Assembly: GCA_030762895.1 (NCBI GenBank)
Contig: CM061070.1
Location: forward strand, 80,219,291 to 80,283,290
Source of the DNA: Sophora flavescens
Lineage: Eukaryota > Streptophyta > Magnoliopsida > Fabales > Fabaceae
Reading direction: 5' to 3'
Length of the DNA: 64,000 nucleotides
Shown: one piece after another, positions 22,841-34,680 of the stretch
Layout of the letters: every line of letters begins with the position of its first letter
Numbering within the stretch: the stretch's first letter is position 1
Notes under the pieces: generated by a model
The model's input: only the letters and a program-made list of their open reading frames with translations
Told to the model about the DNA's origin: nothing
Database searches by the model: none
Translations under genes and position numbers: made by a program

Positions 22841-23886
22841 ATATTATCAATAATAAACGCGATATAGAATCAAAATTTTTCAACCACCGTTTAAATGTTT
22901 AAATACTATTACTATCAGTGTAAAATACCGCCAGGTTAGAAAATCCAACTTTTTTTTTGCATATATTTTGTCAAAAAAATTTTAAGCCATTACACTTAAA
23001 ATATAGGAATTTATAATCCGTACACACACTAGTTTATATCCATGGCTGCAACTGCTATCTTTTGGGGCTTGTTTTCTTTGAAAAAAGATATAAGATGAAA
23101 CACAAGACCCATTTTGAAGCTCAACGTCATTGTCTTCATTCTGATTTTGCTTGAGGTTTATGGTTTTTCACTTGAAGAGGAAGGAAGGCTTGATGGATTG
23201 GATGGAAACGGGTGAGGGTGCTGTATGGGGGGAAGCCGAAGACAATACAGTGGCGGTGGAATAAATTGGGGTTTAATTAAATTAAGATTAAAAAAATAAA
23301 TGAATTAATTTAAATAAAATAAAAAAAATTTAATTAATTAATCAAAATAAAAAATTATATTAAATAAATAAATAAATAATTTTTTATAGAAAATAAATTT
23401 CTATACAACATAAAATTATATAAAATTTTTATTTTAAGGGTATTCTTGTCTTTTTAAATATAATACATTTTCTTTCTTTACACTTTTTTATCTAACCAAA
23501 CAAAGGGAAAGAGAACAAATCACTTATTTCTCTTCTCTTTCTCTTTCTCTCTCTCATACCAAACCTATTTCTCTCTTCTCACTTTCTTTCTTACCTCTTC
23601 CTCTCCTCCTACTTTCTCTCTTGAACCAAACAAAGCATAAAAGTTAGAACAAAATCATGATGTTGAGAGAGCTTCAATGGATTCCAAAGATGTCACGATG
23701 TAAAGTCCATGCACTCATTGCATCTTGCACTAGTGCATTTGTAATAACTCATGTTCCTGGAAATTGATCATGAAACAAATTAAAACATTAGAAATAAAAT
23801 TAATACATGGAGAGGGATAAACTAAACTGATCATTGACAAGGGTGGGTAGTGTCCTTATGTACAAGTAAAGGCTGCGTATGATCCA
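22841..23886. other. Non-coding DNA
   Basis: No gene seen. A CT-rich tract at about 23515-23630 is bounded by 'AACCAAACAAAG' words at about 23495 and 23622. This could be a small MITE-like unit, but its ends cannot be fixed. Confidence 0.45.
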
Positions 23887-24079
23887 CGAGGTGTGGTTCA
23901 AGTGGCTAGTAGCTTGGGTCCTTTAATTATATGTCCAAGGTTCGAATCTCGATGATAAGAATATAGCTGCATCTGTGGGTAGAGGGGTTGTCTCTTAACT
24001 GGTACTCTACATAGTCCTACAGCTTTCGATTGTGAGAATATTCTGGGTTCCATTCCGAACCTAAAAAAAAAAAAAAAAG
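23887..24079 (+). mobile_element. tRNA-derived SINE
   Basis: A tRNA-like head contains an A-box-like TGGTTCAAGTGG near 23893 and a good B box, GGTTCGAATCTC, near 23940. These are RNA polymerase III promoter elements at roughly tRNA spacing. A tRNA-unrelated body of about 120 bp follows and ends in a 16-bp poly-A tract (24063-24078). Length and layout fit a plant SINE. Clear target duplications are not visible, so the ends are approximate. Confidence 0.7.
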
Positions 24080-25214
24080 GTGGCCAAACCATATTAAAGA
24101 ATAAAACTTCAATCCTCAAGCTAGTCACAGATAGTAAATACTTGAACATGATTCTCCTCCCACTGCAAAGATAGTAATCCTTCTCATTAGATTACTAAGT
24201 AACATAAAAAGGATTTCAGTTACACATGAAAAATCTAAAAGCTTGGACATACAAGTACTTATTATCAAATCAGAAATTTTCTTGACAGGATTGATTACAT
24301 TCTGCATTTGACTAACTAAGAACAAAATAAAGATAGTGGTCATGATTGGAAAAGTGAAAACACTTCATTTTGTTCACAAAATGCAAATAGCATCTCACTG
24401 TCAGAATGCATAAAGTGGCAGCAGCATGTACTGAACAGCAACATTAGGCAAAAGTAGCAGCATCCTTTCTTATGTTCTCTGTTGTCTTCAAGCAATTGTT
24501 GACTGATTTTGTAGTATCCTCATCCTTGTAAATAGCATAACATTCAAACTCTTGCACTGATTGATTCTCATATCCCCCAGAGTCACGGAAATCATATCTC
24601 AATTGAGCATAAGGACCAAATGCACTGATACCCATCCTTTACAAAAGCCCCATACCTGACCCAATAATTGCATCACCCTGCCATATTATTTGAATGAAGA
24701 AAAGACAATTTCAAACATGCGAGAATGAGGCAGAAGAAGGGGAAAATGAAAATCAAGTATATATTGGGCATTTGTCAAACAGGTGCACTACATGCTGATG
24801 TTCAAACCCGGATATTTATTACAAGTATTTGAACTCTTGGAGAGAGAGAGAGAGAAATCCAAAGAAAATTGGGTTGAATTTGAGAGGAAGCCAAGATGAT
24901 ATTGCAGTTTAAGCAAAGAAGCCTCGTGGAACCCAATGCATCACTAAGGACCACATCGAAAAATTATCAGGTTGATGTGCCCTTTATAAACTTGTAACAT
25001 AGAGCACTGATCGGTCAAGTTCTCCAGATTCTACAAACAAACAAACCTCAATAAGCTCTTGAGCTTGACCATTTTTGTATAAATAAATATTATACTAACG
25101 CTAATTTGTAAAAACCTATACATGAATATTTTTAACAAATATGGTAAACTGACACACAAATTCGAACATCATACGGTTACACATGAGTAGCAATTTTTTT
25201 TAAAAATTTAAATT
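24080..25214. other. Unassigned DNA with a possible exon
   Basis: Apart from the exon-like segment at 24444-24635 nothing is recognisable. A (GA)n tract lies near 24840-24855. Confidence 0.4.
24444..24635 (-). pseudogene. Possible terminal exon of an unidentified gene
   Basis: A 63-residue frame ends in a normal stop codon. Its composition is protein-like (balanced hydrophilic residues, G, Y, C and W-free) and unlike the AT-biased frames around it. Residues 5-25 have an F-G-P-Y-A-Q-L-R-Y-D-F pattern and the C-terminal part is rich in E/K/N. Just upstream on the minus strand there are possible splice signals (GGCAG/GGTGATG and GGTCAG/GTATGG at about 24648-24682). I do not recognise the family. 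It may be the last exon of a real or decayed gene, or a captured fragment; no upstream exons could be read. Confidence 0.3.
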
Positions 25215-25870
25215 TTTTTATAAATAATTTTTTTAATTAAGTATGTGTCAACATCTGGTGTATCGAGTATAAATATCTGGTGAATTCAGTTCATTATCTG
25301 GTGAATGGGTTTTTTTGAGAAATAATTTTTTGGATTAAGTATGTGCAAATATATGGTGAATCCGGTATAAATATCTGGTGAATTCAGTTCATTATCTGGT
25401 GAATGTGTTTTTTTTTTATAAATAAATTTTGTTGGTTAAGTATGTGTAAATATCTGGTGAATCGGGTACAAATATCTGGTGAATTCAATTCATTATCTAG
25501 TGAATGAGTTTTTTTGAGAAATAATTTTTTTTGTTAAATATGTGCAAATATCTGGTGAATCAGGTATAAATATCTGGTGAATTCAGTTCATTATCTGGTG
25601 AATGGGTTTTTTTGAGAAATAAATTTTGGTTAAGTATGTGCAAATATATGGTGAATCAGATATAAATATCTGGTGAATTCAGTTCATTATTTGGTGAATG
25701 TGTTTTTTTTTATAAATAAATTTTTTGGTTAAGTATGTGTAAATATCTGGTGAATGAGTTTTTTTGATAAATAAATTTTTTGGTTAAGTATGTGTAAATA
25801 TCTGGTGAATCATGTATAAATATCTGGTGAATTCAGTTCATTATCTGGTGAATGGGTTTTTTTAGAAATA
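25215..25870. repeat. Minisatellite, period about 98 bp
   Basis: Seven units are marked by TTAAGTATGTG-like words at about 25237, 25335, 25434, 25532, 25630, 25728 and 25783; the seventh starts after only 55 bp. Each full unit contains ATCTGGTGAAT two or three times plus TTCAGTTCATTATCTGGT. An 8-bp hairpin, TACAGTAG/CTACTGTA, lies just beyond the right edge (about 25924-25941). Confidence 0.85.
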
Positions 25871-26612
25871 AAATTTTTATTTTTTTAAAAAAGTCAAAAT
25901 TAAAAAAAAAAAAAAAGGTGTTACAGTAGTGCTACTGTAGCAGGTGTCATTTTTGTGTCCAAATTTTTGTGTCTGTTTAGCAGAACTCTATTTTTAATAC
26001 ATACTTTTTTTTCTCATGTAAAAGCTCTTTCACATAAAAATTCTGATACTATTTCTTTCATGAACCAAGTTACTAAAAATGGTTAAAATATCAATTGAAG
26101 ATATATGAATTAATGACTTTATTACATTTCTAACATATTTTTTGGTAATACTTTTTTTTTTGAAAGAATTTAGCAATATTTTTTAATTATTATTATATTA
26201 TTATTATTAGAACTTAGCATTATAACAAGGTCTAGTTTTAAATTAATTGTGCGAAATGGTTATGTGATTAATTTATCTATGTTAGTTATATGTGTAAATT
26301 AAATTAAACTCTTACGTCCATTATTTCATTTTAATCATGATGGGTTTGTTTTGATGCTTCATTTCATATATTTGTAAAACCATCAACCCTCAAGAAACAC
26401 TTGAGCTTGGCAAAAAAAAAAACAATATGTATAAGGGTATTTTTTAAATTTGAGAGGGTGCATGTGCACACCCTCATTACTATGTAGATCCGCCCTTGGC
26501 TAAAAAAAGTTAAAATATTAATAAATATATATGAATGATTCTAGGATTATTTTTTGTGTTAAATGTTTTATATTGATCCAATTAATATTTTGACATGTGT
26601 ACTTTTATTTTA
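25871..26612. other. AT-rich non-coding DNA
   Basis: No gene or element is recognisable apart from the hairpin beside the minisatellite. Confidence 0.5.
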
Positions 26613-27184
26613 GGCTTAATTGCATATTTGATCCCTCAAGTATCACGATTGTGCGATTTTGGTCCACCGGGTTTCAATTGCGACAATTGGGTCTCTCAGG
26701 TATCGCGATTGTGCAATTTTAGTCCCCCAGGTTCCAATTGCGCCAATTGGATCTGTCAGATATTACGATTGTGTAATTTTGGTCCCCCGGATATCACAAT
26801 TATGCAATTTTAAATGTCTGGCACACGTGGGACTGATTTGACACTTAGTGAGACCAGTTTGATAGCTTACATAACATTCCTATATGTCAATTAAAGTATG
26901 TGAGGTATAAATAATGTTATATAGGAATGTTATGTAAGTTGTCAAGCCAACCTCACTAAGTGCCAAATCAAACCCACGTGTGCTATGTAGGCTACTGACT
27001 TATTAATTATGATATCCTGGGAGACCAAAATTGTACAATCGTAATACCTAAGGGACCCAATTGAAACTTGATGGACTAAAATTGCACAATCGTGATACCC
27101 GAGGGCCCAATCGTCGCAATTGAAATGCGAGGGACCAAAATCGCACAATCATAATACTTGAGGGACCAAAAGTGCAATTAAGCA
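26613..27184. mobile_element. MULE-type MITE
   Basis: Inverted ends are GGCTTAATTGCA and TGCAATTAAGCA. The flanks are a perfect 9-bp duplication TTTATTTTA (26604-26612 and 27185-27193), as in Mutator-like insertions. Both arms contain repeats of 'GATTGTGCAATTTTGGTCC' and its complement. The centre holds a shorter palindrome around AACATTCCTATAT. The open frames at 26595-27148 are translations of these repeats. Confidence 0.85.
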
Positions 27185-27193
27185 TTTATTTTA

Positions 27194-28221
27194 ATAACTA
27201 AAAAAGATAAATAACAATAATACTAGTTTGCCAAGATCTTATTGGAGGCCAATATAAAAATACTTTTCACGGTCGCTGCATAAAATTAAACTCTTGATTT
27301 TATTACATTTTTCACACATTATTTAGTATTTATTTTATTTTTTTGTCTAAAAGAAGGCTCATGACAGGTCTTACGGGAGGACAAGAATGGAGTAAAGAAT
27401 GAGAAAGTGGGCGGAACACATTAGAGGGTTTAAACTTACGCATCCAGAGTTTTCATCTTTCTTTTTTTCAAAATCAAATTTAAATCTTCTTTTGTAAAAT
27501 AAACATTTAAAACTAACTTTTTAATGATAAAAAAACTGGAACATATTTTAAAATAATCTCAAAAGATACCCAATTTCAAAAATAAAATAAGTTTATCTAC
27601 GTAAAAAGCAATTACTGCTTCAACGTGTGTATTATAAAATTTATATTTAACTATGTTAACATGCTTCTTCACTGTGTAGCACCGATGATTAGTACACAAG
27701 GGAGAAGAAAAAGCTAATAGAATGATTCTGTTTGACATTAGAATATAGTACAACAATCTATTTATAATATATAACTAGAGTTAATTTTTATGATTCCATT
27801 TAGAAATATGTAATTCTTTTTTGACAGAAAAATGTGTAATTCTTGATTTTAAGTTTTGTGGTCTAAATTTTTTTTTGTGAAAAGTTATATATAACAAATT
27901 ATTTTGTCTAAACCGTCGATAAAAAAATATAACAGATATCAACTTAATAATTATTATTGATATTACAATAAAGAATTACAGATAATGACTTATAAGTATA
28001 ATAGTAAGTACATACTGTCTACTACACAATTTTAATATTAAAAAAATAATTTAAAAAATAAGACATGTATAAAGAATATATAAAAAAACCATAATATTTG
28101 AAAATAAACATTAAAGTTTTATTGTGAATATATATTTTTTTCAAAATAAAATTATAAAAAAAATACTATTCATTTCTTCTCCCACTACCATAGTATCATA
28201 TTTTTCTGAACATTTAATGTG

Positions 28222-28280
<59 letters not shown>

Positions 28281-28415
28281 AGCAACAATTGCATTTCAAG
28301 CTGATAAATCATTTCTCATTGTAATTTATTTAAACATTAATACTAAATACGTCCCAATGATCTTCATAATAATATGAATTTTTAGGAAAACAATATATTT
28401 AACTATCACATTATT
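27194..28415. other. AT-rich non-coding DNA
   Basis: No gene seen. A (CT)n(AT)n microsatellite lies at about 28220-28275. Confidence 0.5.
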
Positions 28416-29237
28416 TGTAACACCCTTGCGAGTGTCACATGAATTAAGCATACCTCTCTGATACCAATTTCCTTAATACGTTTAATTCGTGTTAGTACGG
28501 ATATACATTCGAAAATATTATAAGTTTGCGGAAACGTGAAAGAAAAACAAATCTTAAAACATACACAGCGGAAGAAAGATAAAACATCAAATATGTACAT
28601 AGTATATACGTCATGTCTCCAACAGTACCATCGATCCCAACAGAGGGGTCGGAAGCCTACCATATATACAAATAGGGTCAAAGAAACAGTAACTGGTCAC
28701 AGAGAAAGACACATAAAAACCTGTACATACAACATCTACCCTCCCATCTCTCACAGAATACATCCAAAATCAAAAGATCAAAAGAAGACTATGCTCACAA
28801 AGGCTCTCCCTAGCAGACGCTACCGACAAACCACATCACAGGTGATATGGGCGTCTGGAACTACCCTCACCCTCGCCATAACAGTGTCTATAAACTTTGT
28901 TCCCAACAGACTCAACACTACTAATCACAACCCTCCTGCGACGGCTGTGATACATCGTCTGCATGCTTTTTCCCCCACGACCTCTCTGTAACATTCCAAG
29001 TCCGCTACGAGCGTAAGTGCGGTCTATCGAGTTCCACATATGCTCTGCGAACTCCTGACGATTGGGTGGGATCCAGAGCTCCGAGAAAGGTAACCGTTGA
29101 GATATCCTATAAGAAACGAGCATAGTGAAGTCAGGTCCTCCTCTGAGACGGACATAGATGCTGGCGGGGTTGACGTACCACATGAAGAACCCACGGTCGT
29201 CATGATATTCAAACCCAGTCATGCATACCCAGATATT
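28416..29237 (-). mobile_element. TGTAACACCC-type repeat fragment cut by element A
   Basis: The left edge is TGTAACACCC at 28416. The right edge is the insertion point of copia element A. On the minus strand it holds a GGTATCAGAGAGG stretch that resembles an initiator-tRNA(Met) primer-binding site (about 28450-28470), and a broken ORF. Sequence style and ORF pattern place it with the TGTAACACCCC repeats. The rest is not seen beyond element A, because other repeats occupy the far side. Confidence 0.45.
28836..29237 (-). pseudogene. Truncated small ORF related to the 11128-11655 protein
   Basis: The frame is open from inside LTR A to 28836; only the part to the left of 29238 belongs to the older repeat, so the natural N-terminus is lost. 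The first third has the pattern F-x-Y-x-D-D-R-G-x3-W-x2-N-P-A-S, like F-D-x2-G-x3-A-W-N-x-L-P-G-S in the 11128-11655 product. The same type of downstream region follows, with I/V-R-x-S and L-P. The C-terminal half is basic here instead of acidic. No known family is recognised. The resemblance is by eye and distant. Confidence 0.35.
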
Positions 29238-29333
29238 TGAAGTTGGCACAGGCAAACACAGGGGGGTTGAATTGTGTTTGTTAATAATTTCCGCAAAAAT
29301 CCTTTTTGAGAATTCACTCGGGTATTTTATCCT

Positions 29334-29370
29334 GGTTCACTCTCTTCCAACCAAGAGCTACGTCCAGTCC
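29334..29370 (-). promoter_or_regulatory. Conserved hairpin block in R/U5 of LTR A
   Basis: GGTTCA, then stem CTCTT (29342-29346) with AAGAG (29353-29357) around CCAACC, then CTACGTCCAGTCC. The second LTR has the same at 38246-38282. Further small inverted repeats follow: CCTTC/GAAGG (about 29370-29384), CTATTT/AAATAG (about 29395-29408) and AGCCT/AGGCT (about 29464-29477). Confidence 0.65.
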
Positions 29371-29679
29371 CTTCTACTTGAAGGATTTTCTCCCCTATTT
29401 CCAAATAGTTTCTACAACAAGTATTCTTCACCTCTCCAGGCTACAAGTATTGCTTTCTTGCCAAGCCTCTTCAGGCTCTAACTCTATCACACATATTTTT
29501 TTTCTAAGATATTTCTAACTCACTATATGTGAGGGTATGAAGGTTTAAGATCTACTGAATATTTTTACAAATATTCAATCTTAACAATTACAGACTTTTG
29601 CTTTACAATGAGAATATGAGCTTTTAATATCTTGCAATTGTTCAAATGGCAAAAATTATTCTTCAGTGCTTGAGACCTA

Positions 29680-29690
29680 CTATATATAGT
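29680..29690 (-). promoter_or_regulatory. TATA box of the 3' LTR of A
   Basis: CTATATATAG, conserved in the other LTR at 38590-38600. Confidence 0.6.
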
Positions 29691-30683
29691 GGTCTTCAAC
29701 TTCTCTTGTAAGTCTTCAACGATTATTTGAATAGTCCCATTATAGAGATAGCATTAAATGCATGATATCCGTTGAGACTGATAGCTTGATTTTGGGCGAG
29801 TTGAAAAGCATCCTTGGTTATCAGAAAATCACAAAATGGAGGCTCACTGTTCTGAGCAATTGTACCTTAAAAACTTTCTTTCCTCCTTTGTGTATAACCC
29901 AGCTTTTGTCCAGCAATAAAGATGTCATCGTACAGATCGTTTTGCAATTCCAATTGTACGATTTACTTTTTGTATTTCCTTGATAGTACTATGAATTTTC
30001 TCAAAGGAAACAAGACATTAATCGGATAAAAACAAATGGGAAGAACAAATATTCATTTGAAATAAATATCAATCATTTGAAATAAATTCATCGTGGACCA
30101 TATTGCATTAAATCATATTCAAGGTAGTAAAGATATAGAACATATAGAACCGTCTACAGGCACTTAGTTTAAGAACACATCTACACAAGATTTATTCTGC
30201 TCGTCCACTGGTGTGGTAGAAGCGCTCGTCCACACAAGTCTTTGGACTTGCTAAGTCATTAGAGACACTCCATCCAATGACGTGGCACTATGGACGTCTA
30301 CTGAGTTTTAGTTAGGCACTATGGATGTATACTTGAGTTTCAAAGATAGCACTTGTCTGTTGACGTGGCAAGATGGACGCGCTTATTTTCAAGTCCTGGG
30401 ACTTGCTGTACCTAACAAGTTATTTAGGCATTCATTTATAGCCTCGTCTACTTAATTAAACAACAAGGTAACTTTAGCACAGTTCTTGAGCGACCCGTCT
30501 ACAGGGGTGGACACGTATTTTTCAATTGGAACTTATCCCAAGTTTATTTTACTTATAAAAGCGTTCCTGCATAACTGAAAGCACGAGTTAGATCTCAACT
30601 AATACTTTGCCAAGTAAATTTAATCCTTTTGTTAACATCAAAACCTAGAGATTAAATAAACCAGAACCACTTTGGTTCCAACA

Positions 30684-30696
30684 ATCTCCCCCTTTT
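30684..30696 (-). other. Polypurine tract of element A
   Basis: On the minus strand AAAAAGGGGGAGAT directly precedes the 3' LTR. This is the usual second-strand primer position. Confidence 0.85.
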
Positions 30697-31109
30697 TGAT
30701 GATGACAAAAACTGATTAAATTTAAATAGCAAAGTTTAAGAGAGCTCTTGCAAGGCTCCCCCTGAGACATAGCATTCAACAAAACAAGGCAGTTTAAAGC
30801 ATATAATACCAAAGGTAATACAAGTTATCAGACCAAGATAGAAGCCTATCAAACATTTGTGAATAAACAAATCAAACCTGTATTATAGCATAATTTACTT
30901 AATAGACAAAATTCAGGCATAAGAAGTCAAGGCAATGTATCAAAAAGATGAAAGATGAAACTTATGCAGACAAAATATGTTCCTTTTCAAACAAAAACTC
31001 TGTATATAAAATTTAATCTCTTTCCTTTCTCCCATTTTTTTGTCATCAGACAAAAAGGTAAAAGGAGTGGACTATCATAGTCAGCAGAATAAATAAGAAA
31101 GAAGAGGTT

Positions 31110-32730
31110 TAGGAAGAAGGATGTGGTGGAGGGGGTTGGTTTGGATTTTGACTTTTCTGAAAATCTATTAATAAGGCTAGCATCTGAGTCACCATTGCAT
31201 TTGTAGGGGCCAAGGTATCTTGAACTTGCTTTTGTACCCTTTCTTCAATCTGCTGTGCCATCTGCTCCGTCTTCTCTTCAATTATCTTACCAACCTTATC
31301 ATCAACAATTCTTCCAATGATGTCCTCAAGATTTGGTGGAAGAGGGGATTATGGGGTGGAAACAAGGCTTTCAAAGGTTTAGGAAAGGGGGATCCAATGG
31401 TAATGCTATTGTCTATATGTGTTAGTGGTGAGGGTGGTGATTGTGGTAGGGTAGGAACATAAACATCATTCACATCATGTGGAGCAGAGATATTATCATC
31501 ATGAGTTCTCAAATTGGACACTAGTTCATCTACTGCTAACCTAACAAGATCATCAGCAAAGATTACTACCTTAGAAGCCAAAGTTGTTCTAGCCCTCTTT
31601 GATGGTTGGCTCTTCTTCTTGGCAATAGGACTAGCAACAGCAGCAACTTGTTTTTCTAAAATGACAGCGATAGGTAGTTCATCATCATCTTCTTCTTCAG
31701 ACATGATGACCTTCCTTGTCCTTTTTGGTGCAGGTGGAAGAGTAGCACCAGAAGATACAAAGAGGACAGATCCTCTAGCAGTTCTCTTAGGAAAGGGTTG
31801 CCTCACAGCCACAGTCTTCCTCTTGGTTCCTTTCTTTAAACCAAGGATTGCAGCTTCGTTGGACTCAAGTGATTCTTCCTTAATCTTCATTTTCTCCTCA
31901 AGCTTGGCCAACTGCACTTGCTTGTATGTGCTGAGTTGCATGCCACTGAGATTAACTCGACCAAAATCAATAGCTTGCAATCCTTTCTCACGAAGGAGTC
32001 TTTCTTGTTCATATTAAGGCTTTGCACTCAGAACATCATACACACCTTGCTGCTTGAAAATTGTTGACAGAAGATGAGTGAAAGTAATGTGAGAAGCAGA
32101 TTCTCTATTGGTAATGGCATCTTTGAAACGATGAAACAAGATCCAGGGTAAGTTAATCTTTGTTTCAAAAACCAGATGGCAAAGACAAAACTTGTGAAGA
32201 GCTGATAAGTTGTCCTTAGAGCCAATCTTATGCAGCACCACCTTGTTCAGGATTTGGTGAAGGATCCTGATATGATCTTTCATCTCAGAGTATTTCCAAG
32301 AATGAGTTCTTACGTTGTCTTGCCTCATTAGAGTAACAACAATTTTCTCTGGACCACCTAGGTCTTATTCCCAGTTCTCCGTGAAGACCAATCCTTCTTG
32401 AGCACACGCAATCGCATCAGAGATGGTTTTCTCAGATACTATCACTTTCCTTCCCAGCACAAACCCAACAACTTCTGTTTCAGAGATCTTTGGTCTTCTC
32501 CAGAATTCCCTTATCAAATCTGGATACACTGAGACCTTTTCTAGAAAGATTCTATCCCATCCAGCAGCGTTAATGAACTTACTCACATCCAGATTGTATT
32601 CTTGTAGAATCCCAAAATTGAAGTGATGTGCCACAGATATGGACATAGTGTCAGTTGCAAAAGCAGGCATGGGAGCAGAGGTTGAAGCCATTGTTGAGTA
32701 AGATGAGTTTTGGAAGAACAAGGGAGACAA
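31110..32730 (-). pseudogene. ORF3 of element A (SIRE env-position ORF), broken
   Basis: Three blocks in different frames lie between RNase H and the 3' LTR: 32365-32730, 32014-32328 and 31282-31980. The likely start is the ATG at 32691, after a short 5' extension of the frame. Block 1 contains an A-G-W-x3-F(n)-V-x-P-x-L-I-R-E-F-W pattern also present in element B. I associate this with the plant-transposon-associated domain often found in such ORFs. Block 3 is a hydrophilic region rich in K/R and E/D, then proline-rich. A further degenerate tail reaches about 31110. SIRE-lineage elements carry an 'env-like' ORF at this place, but I see no clear membrane anchor, so no envelope function is claimed. 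Confidence 0.6.
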
Positions 32731-32954
32731 AGTTCGAAAGATTCAGAGAGAGAGTTTGATAGGGATGAAGAGACGTGAAAAGTTTTTCAGAGGGAAAGAG
32801 GTTACTTTTAAAGATTTCTGAAAAACAACAGTTTCCACACACAAAAAAATGACAAGACATGTCATTAAGTGAAAAACGACGTTGGTGACTTGGGACCGCA
32901 AACAGTTACGATGGGATTGATGAGGGTAGTTGACTCAGCAAGGAAAGAGAAGCG

Positions 32955-33125
32955 TTTTATATAAATGTGTTCAAGGACAAAATAACATAAGCAATAAATG
33001 TGTGCGTAGACGAGTCCACACATGACTAAGAGTGGACACGTAAAGACATAGGTAGTGGACGCGTAGATTTTACTTGCTCTGGACGTCATGACTAGTGGAC
33101 GTGCAGAGAAAACATACAATGGACG
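32955..33125 (-). promoter_or_regulatory. Candidate internal promoter of ORF3 (element A)
   Basis: On the minus strand a TATATAAA box (32956-32963) lies about 265 bp upstream of the ORF3 ATG (32691). Just upstream of the box is a cluster of GGACG-type words: TAGACGAGTCC (33007), GTGGACACG (33032), GTGGACGCG (33055), and GGACG at 33081, 33097 and 33121. Similar CGTCYAC/GTGGACG words are scattered in the U3 of both LTRs. This is an inference from position and motif sharing. Confidence 0.45.
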
Positions 33126-33151
33126 ACCAAATTAACACTAAATATACTAGC

Positions 33152-34680
33152 TCAATCCACATACAACATATACAAATGCTTTCTTATAAAGATAAATATG
33201 TCCTCAGCAAAAGGTTTAGTGAAGATATTTGCCCATTGGTGGTCAGTATCTACAAATTGAATATCAAACATACCTTTTTGCACATAATCCCTAATAAAAT
33301 GATGTTTGATTTCTATATGCTTAGCTCTAGAATGCAACATAGGATTTTTAGATAAATTGATTGAAGCAGTATTATCACACATAAGTGGAATACTACTTAC
33401 AAATACATTGTAGTCCTTCAATTGATGTTTGATCCATAGAAGTTGTGAGCAGCAGCTTGCAGCTGATATGTATTCTGCTTCAGCAGTTGATAGAGCAATG
33501 GTACTTTGCCTTTTGCTTGACCATGATACTAAGTTATCTCCAATGAAGTGACATCCTCCACTGGTGCTTTTTCTTTCAATTCTATCTCCAGCATAGTCAG
33601 CATCACAAAAACCAACTAATTTGTAATCATCATTTTTCTTAAAGCACAAGCCCAGATTAGTAGTACCTTTTAAATATCTCAATATTCTATTTACTGCTGA
33701 GAGATGAGACTCTCTAGGATTAGATTAAAAACGAGCACATAAGCAAACACTGAACATTATATCAGGTCTAGACGCAGTCAGATATAAAAGAGATCCTATC
33801 ATACCTCTATATACCTTTTGGTCTACCTTTTTCTCTTATCATCTTTGTTCAGTATTGAAGTGAGATGCATAGGAGTATTTATTGGTTTGCAATCATCCAT
33901 CTTAAACCACTTTAGAAGTTCCTTTGTATACTTAGTCTGATGGATGTACACCTCGTCCATAGACTATTTAACTTGAAGTCCAAGGAAGAATTTGAATTCT
34001 CCCTCCATGCTCATTTCAAATTCTTTCTGCATTAACTTAGAGAATTCCTTACACATAGATTCATTAGTAGCACCGAAAATGATATCATCAACATAAATCT
34101 GTACTATAATGAAATCTGACTTAATAGATTTTCTAAATAGAGTTGTGTCTACTTTTCCTCTGTTAAAACCACTTTCCATTAGAAACGAACTTAACCTATT
34201 GTACCAAGCTCTAGGAGCTTGTTTAAGTCCATACAGTGCTTTCTTAAGCTTATAAACATGGTCAGGGTGATTTGTGTTTTCAAAGCCAGGAGGTTGCATG
34301 ACATATACTTCTTCATTAATAAAGCCATTTTGAAAGGCACTTTTAACATCCATTTGAAAAAGCATAAAGCTATGATGTGCATCAAACGATATTAAAATTA
34401 TTATAGCTTCTAGTCTAGCAACCGGTGCAAAAGTTTCGGTGTAGTCTATTCCTTATTTTTGAGAGTAGCCTTGAGCAACAAGTCTTGCCTTGTTTCTCAC
34501 AACCTTACCATCTTCATCAAGCTTGTTTCTATAGACCCACTTTGTTCCAATGACTGACTTGTCTTCAGGCAGGGGTACAAGCGTCCAGACTTCACTTCTC
34601 AAACTGATTAAGCTCTTCTTGCATAGCAAGAATCCATCCTTCGTCCAGTAGAGCTTCGTCCACTGTCTTCAGTTCACATT
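33152..34680 (-). pseudogene. Reverse transcriptase and RNase H of element A
   Basis: The RNase H part (33152-33682) has the G-F-C-D-A-D-Y-A-G-D motif, S-T-A-E-A-E-Y and a C-D-N-x-A-S-I segment. It ends with the H-x4-H-x-I-R-D and T-K-P pattern typical of copia. The reverse-transcriptase part (33964-34365) keeps Q-M-D-V-K-S-A-F, A-L-Y-G-L-K-Q-A-P-R-A-W and the catalytic Y-V-D-D. The N-terminal part, with the M-Q-E-E-L-N region, is readable near 34600. Frameshifts and stops (for example near 33720, 33960 and 34450) separate the blocks, so no active enzyme can be made. Confidence 0.85.

Larger units (their letters stand above)
29238..30683 (-). repeat. 3' LTR of element A
   Basis: 1446 bp with TGAAGTTGG...CCAACA ends on the plus strand. 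It is 126 bp shorter than the other LTR because of an internal deletion near 29312. It carries a TATA box (29680-29690), the GGTTCA...CTACGTCCAGTCC block (29334-29370) and several CGTCYAC/GTGGACG words in U3 (about 30150-30520). The frame at 29762-29983 also occurs in the other LTR (38672-38893) but has no domain and is not called. Confidence 0.9.

Noticed and set aside
28536..28991. 151-aa plus-strand open frame
   Set aside because: It overlaps the minus-strand ORF fragment and the repeat; its composition is that of an antisense shadow.
31514..32017. 167-aa plus-strand open frame
   Set aside because: Antisense of ORF3 of element A.
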